Shown here: piece after piece, positions 59,650 to 64,000 of the stretch
Position numbering within the stretch: position 1 is the stretch's first letter
Layout: every line of letters starts with the position of its first letter
Assembly (NCBI RefSeq): GCF_037975245.1
Contig: NC_092562.1
Location: 14,515,521-14,579,520, forward strand
Reading direction: 5' to 3'
DNA length: 64,000 bases
Source of the DNA: Apostichopus japonicus
Taxonomy: Eukaryota > Echinodermata > Holothuroidea > Aspidochirotida > Stichopodidae
Translations under genes and position numbers: made by a program
The notes under the pieces: generated by a model
Databases searched by the model: none
Told to the model about the DNA's origin: nothing
What the model saw: the letters and a program-made list of their open reading frames with translations, nothing else

Positions 59650-59775
59650 TATTTTTACTACAGCCTAACACATTTTCTAGACATTTTCTTTGCCATTGTC
59701 GAGTTGAGATTGTTGTAAGGCTGTTGTCAGGTCAAATAGTAAATATAACACGCGAATCGTAAGTAGACTATAATG

Positions 59776-60226
59776 CAAGGGCGTAGGAACCGGGGGGGGG
59801 CTGGGGGGCGCCAGCCCCCCGGTGAAAAATGTGGAGGGCGGAAGTATCATTCCGCCCCCCCCCCCGGTTCGCAAGTCAGAAAACCCCTTTTTCATTTCCA
59901 AATGAGAAAAAAATCTCATTTGGAGCACCAAATTGCATCTTAGGCCAGGTGAAAATACAAACTTAAGTTGGGTGTTGAAGTGTGCTATATTGCACCAAAT
60001 TGCATCTGAGGCCACCTGGAAACGCAAAAAATTCCAAAGGGGAGGGGGACACATATGCAATCTAGTCTTATCCAGACTGACTCGCCGGTTCAGCAAACTT
60101 TTTAAGTCCACGACTCGTGCCGTATCCATTAGGACTGAGCCACGTACGACCTTAGACCCCTCCCCCAGGCCGGCCATCAGTCTTCAGCCCCCCCCCCCCA
60201 CTCAAAAGTACCTTCCTACGCCACTG
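59776..60226 (-). mobile_element. Non-autonomous hAT-type MITE, copy 3, with foreign insert
   Basis: 451 bp in inverse orientation to copies 1 and 2: left end caagggcgtaggaa, right end ttcctacgccactg. The 8-bp direct repeat ctataatg flanks it (59768-59775 and 60227-60234), while other units have one copy (gactataatgctactg). Positions 60053-60151 are not MITE sequence but a copy of TRIM-unit leader DNA, see findings. Confidence 0.9.
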
Positions 60227-61133
60227 CTATAATGCTACTGATTTGTGTGATATTCAATAAACAAGTTTATCTGACGGATTGTTACGAGTTAGAAATTTTG
60301 AAGTAAACTTGCAAACTTCCCGAAATATCTGGGTGCCAGTGGCGAATGCAAGTCAATCGGGGGAATATGATTCAGTGGGGGAGGGGGATGGATGTGTTCA
60401 ATCACGAGGAAATTTTTCAGTCGGTGGATTTAAAAAAATATATTACATTCAGCCGGAAAAGAATTACACCTTGTGAATTAGTTCTTGTGAATTAGTTCTT
60501 GTTGAATAAACATGACTGCTTCAAATAAAAAAGCTAGATATGTCATTCATTACTGCAGATAATTAAAATATATTTACTCAATGAATCAGGTATTGTTCGT
60601 GATATCAATAATTTGAAGCTCAGTTTGTCTAGCCACTGCAAGTGACGTCAGCTCTCCAGAAGTTGGCTTCATAGCAGATGCTGGATATAAGAACCCTGAC
60701 AAAAGTCCTGGTAATTATGTGCAAAATAGTCTTATCCAGACTGACTCGCCGGAAGTTCAGCAAACTTTTTAGGTCGACGACTCGTGCCGTATCCATTAGG
60801 ACTGAGCCACGTACGACCAACAGACTCCAACCCTTCAGAATCGATACTCAGAATGCATAAAAGCTATTATAGCTTATTGGAGTTCAGCCTTGATATTTTA
60901 AAAACAAATGTCAATCGATCTCCGTCGGCAAGCTCCGAAAACTGTAGAAAAATGTTTCGAAATTTAAGATAGATCTTGCGACCCACGGCAATTTTTTAGT
61001 TTGAGGACCTTCGGTCTGTGTTAATCATTACGCCTGGGATGAACTATGTTATTAGGTTGATGTTATTTGCTTCAAGCATAAAGCAGCCAGATGTGCAGTG
61101 AATCAATATACTCATACTCGATTCTGTACTGTA

Positions 61134-61134
<1 letters not shown>

Positions 61135-61174
<40 letters not shown>
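61135..61174. repeat. (TA)n microsatellite, TRIM unit 5
   Basis: About 20 TA dinucleotides, the shortest of the five tracts at this site. Confidence 0.95.
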
Positions 61175-61177
<3 letters not shown>

Positions 61178-64000
61178 CACATCATTTCACATACAACATC
61201 TAACTAAACATACATTTATTTATTTATACATACGCACTTTTCACACTTTCACAAACACACACAGATAGGTTGTAAGGACCTCCCACTGATGAACAGGCAC
61301 GATACCTTTCGAACCGAGTCTTCCTGTGGCCGCTCATGCAGTTACTATAAGCTTCATCTGATGTGTTGTCCCTTTGTTAATTTTGTTCAATTTGGTAATA
61401 GGCTTGATTTGATGTTTATTCCATCTCCCACAACTCAAATCTTCAATGCAGCTAATTTATTTACATCTAACTTACTTGAGTGTTCTTGATAGGTGAACGT
61501 GGTTTCACGTGGGTTATCTGTTAATGTTTGTGAAAGCTGAATGGTTGCCTATGCTTATATCTCTTGGTGGCGGTGATGGCCGAAATTAAGGTAGGTAAGT
61601 ACATGCCACGGTGGATACAACAACTATTTTAAATGGTTGTCAAATAGTCGGGTCTCGTGATTATTTCAGAAATTCTGTTTCTGCTTTCAAGATCTTAAGG
61701 TGTGTGTCATTCTTATTCCTAAACCTGTTGTTGATTGAATCTTCTGATTCTTTAACTGGACTGGAATCCATCATTCATTGTACGTGTCAGTAAATTCCAT
61801 ATTTAATTCACTGTATATAGGCTACATAAGTACTCTTTATATCCAGTTCTATTGTAAGGGTAATATTGTTTTTTGCTAAACCTTAGGTCATTTCCCCCTA
61901 TAAATGCTTCCTCAAGAACACTTTTTTATCAAGACATTCAATATGCGTCTAGGTTTGTTTACTTTTTTCATAAGGTGACTTTTTTTCTTGGGTGTGTCTG
62001 TGTATGGAAAGTCTATGCTACAGTTATAGGCTACTTAAGTTTGGGCTATCTAAGTTAATCTAGGGATTTTTGTTTCTAGTAAGGGTATCTTCAATCATTA
62101 TATGTATTTATCACCATTAAGCCAATAGGAATGAGTTGGTAAGTATAATCACGTACAAAACCAATTCTCGCACGATGCATAGAAAAACGAATCGAAAGCA
62201 TTACTAAGGATTAATAGATTAAGAACAACATCCAGCCTCAAAATTTCTACCAAACGACCGTTATTTTGGCTCAATCTCTACCACGACACACGGTCACCAA
62301 TCACCATCACATAGTTACGGCCACCATGATAGCCTCACCGCCTCCATGTTCAAACACGCATATAGCTCCTCCCTGTAGTTCTATTAACGTTGATTGAGTA
62401 TAAACATCACAGAATATAAACTGGCTTAATTGAACACTCTATACGAGCTAGAGATAAAGTCATGCAAGGTTTGAATCAAAATCATTTTGTAAAAATAATT
62501 GGTCTTAAAAACACTTGATCGGTATTCTCATGAAATCAGTTGGGTAGGATTATACTCCTCCTCCCTCCCGCCCTGGCCCTACCTCTCCGTCATCTCACTC
62601 ATTCATTCGGGTAGGAAAGCCAAGCCAGTTTAGTTACACACAAAGCACATATAAACACAGTTTAGGGAAGTATATGTTATCAATGGGATGGGTTTGTTTT
62701 TGTGGATTGGATGTTGGAGAGCATGAATGGAAGTACACGTGGTGCAAAACAAATGGGTAAATTGAGACAGTTTGGCCACATTAGGCCTCCGGGAGCAGCG
62801 TACGAATTTGTTTTACTACTGAGTAAAGAGGTTTGTTTACAAGTGACGAAAACAAGTTCTTTAGGCTATCTACACTGTCATTATTCTGAAAATTGATGGT
62901 TTCATGAATGCACACAATTTTTAATTTTTCGGTAAAATTTGCAAAGAAGACAGTTTAATCAACACAAATATTTAAATTTGTATAGGGCAGTTCTATTCTG
63001 TATGGAAACATTATATCTTCTGCTGTATTGTCATGAGGTGATATTATACCTCTTTAAGTTCCTATACCTCTTTAAGTTCCTATAAAACTCCTCCAAGATC
63101 TTTAACCAATTTGCACTTTTATCGTTCACGTTTACCCCTTGTTAAATTCCCATGATTCCCGAATAAAGAACAACATTAGAAATTGATCGGTCCATTTTCA
63201 GACGTCTAATTTAGGAGCCCCAAAATGATAGGCTCAGGAAAGGTGCCAAAAAGCAGCAGGAGCCTCATCTTTTTGATATGTTATCAATCAGGATCTAGTT
63301 GTTGTGGCTTACATGTTAAAGAGTATGAATGGAAATATACCTGGTGTAAAAATTGGGTCAATTGAGGCAACTTTAGACCACTTTAGGCCTCCCAGGAGCA
63401 GTGTGCGAAAATTGTATTCTATGCTGAGTATAATGAGGTTTGTTCACAAGTGAAGAAAACTACAGGCTCTCATAGCAAAAAATATGCACAATACGGCAAA
63501 TTGATGGTGCCATTAATTGGCAACTTGTCAGTTATCCTGTAATGGGTAGCATTTGGCTAGTGAGAACTTCTATCCAAACTATAGCTATATTTGGGCAATA
63601 GATATACCCTTTGAACGTTCAAAGGTATTCCATACGTCTATATTAAAAATAAGCAAACACAAGTTTCTTATTGACTAACGCACTAAATCATGAAAGTAAT
63701 GTGGTCTATAACTTCATGTTTTAGTGTCTAAGTCTATAAAAAAAAACTTGTTTTTGTTATTTTAAATATAGATATATTGTACACCTTTGAACCATCATAG
63801 GGTGTATATATATTGCCCAAATATTAGCACAACCAAAGTCTATATCCACAAACGTACATTGCGTGACAAACTAGTTTATGAATACGAAACGTACTATAGA
63901 ACGAAGGAACCAACAGCGGGTTTACATGTGTTTAATTTCTCGAGCATCTGGGAAACTTACATTAGTAATTTGCCACTTTCTGACACTATATATCTATTCA

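Larger units (their letters stand above)
51352..59688 (+). repeat. TRIM tandem unit 4
   Basis: It contains TRIM copy 5. Like unit 1 it lacks the ~1.2-kb block. Three transposon insertions private to this unit lie in the leader (53720, 54836, 55668). About 600 bp of leader (equivalent to 29037-29640 in unit 1) are deleted at about 56266. Confidence 0.85.
59689..64000 (+). repeat. TRIM tandem unit 5 (incomplete, cut by window end)
   Basis: Holds the leader part only. From about 61175 it follows unit 3 (43442-46272) most closely, sharing private variants such as agcatttggctag, ctcgagcatctgggaaactt and ccatcatagggtg. The window ends at the base equivalent to 46272 in unit 3, 564 bp before that unit's TRIM start. 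It carries an 18-base tandem duplication (about 63050-63085) not seen in other units. Confidence 0.85.

Overview
The window looks like nuclear DNA of a marine invertebrate deuterostome, most likely an echinoderm and perhaps a sea cucumber. That call is inference. It rests on spliced UDP-glycosyltransferase genes, a tandem TRIM array with propeller tails, tRNA-derived SINEs, hAT-like MITEs, a BEL/Pao remnant and long (TA)n tracts. No species-specific marker was checked. There are no bacterial or phage genes.

Left part, 1-24,650 (genes on the minus strand). One complete four-exon UDP-glycosyltransferase gene (UGT-A) lies at 5333-10243, and a second complete one (UGT-C) at 19896-23928. In both, exon junctions can be placed to the base, and exons 2 and 3 are 223 and 220 bp. 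Upstream of UGT-A, at 12099-13031, is a second UGT first exon (UGT-B). It has its own copy of a ~225 bp upstream block but no exons 2-4 of its own. Its donor is in the right phase to splice onto the UGT-A constant exons, so the locus resembles a small vertebrate UGT1-type array of alternative first exons. Between UGT-B and UGT-C lies gene-poor DNA with a 42-bp minisatellite and a broken BEL/Pao retrotransposon with a probable 3' LTR.

Right part, 24,650-64,000 (genes on the plus strand). This is a tandem array of 8-10 kb units. Each unit carries a TRIM gene (RING, two B-boxes, coiled coil, propeller-like C-terminus) in one coding exon, preceded by a conserved 3' splice acceptor and followed by a conserved hAT-like MITE and AATAAA. 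There are five TRIM copies. Those at 48259-50451 (730 aa) and 56600-58798 (732 aa) are intact. The copy at 29969 lost ~400 bp of the propeller, the one at 39344 has a 4-bp frameshift between coiled coil and propeller, and the one at 46836 is a 309-aa RING/B-box stub made by a 1,423-bp tandem duplication. A fifth unit starts at about 59,689 and the window ends inside its TRIM leader, so another TRIM is expected just beyond position 64,000.

The array is also a dated record of transposition. Several insertions are present in one unit and absent at the same site in sister units, so target-site duplications can be read directly against empty sites: hAT MITEs with 8-bp duplications, a TA-flanked 405-bp element, and a TG...CA element holding a 27-bp minisatellite.
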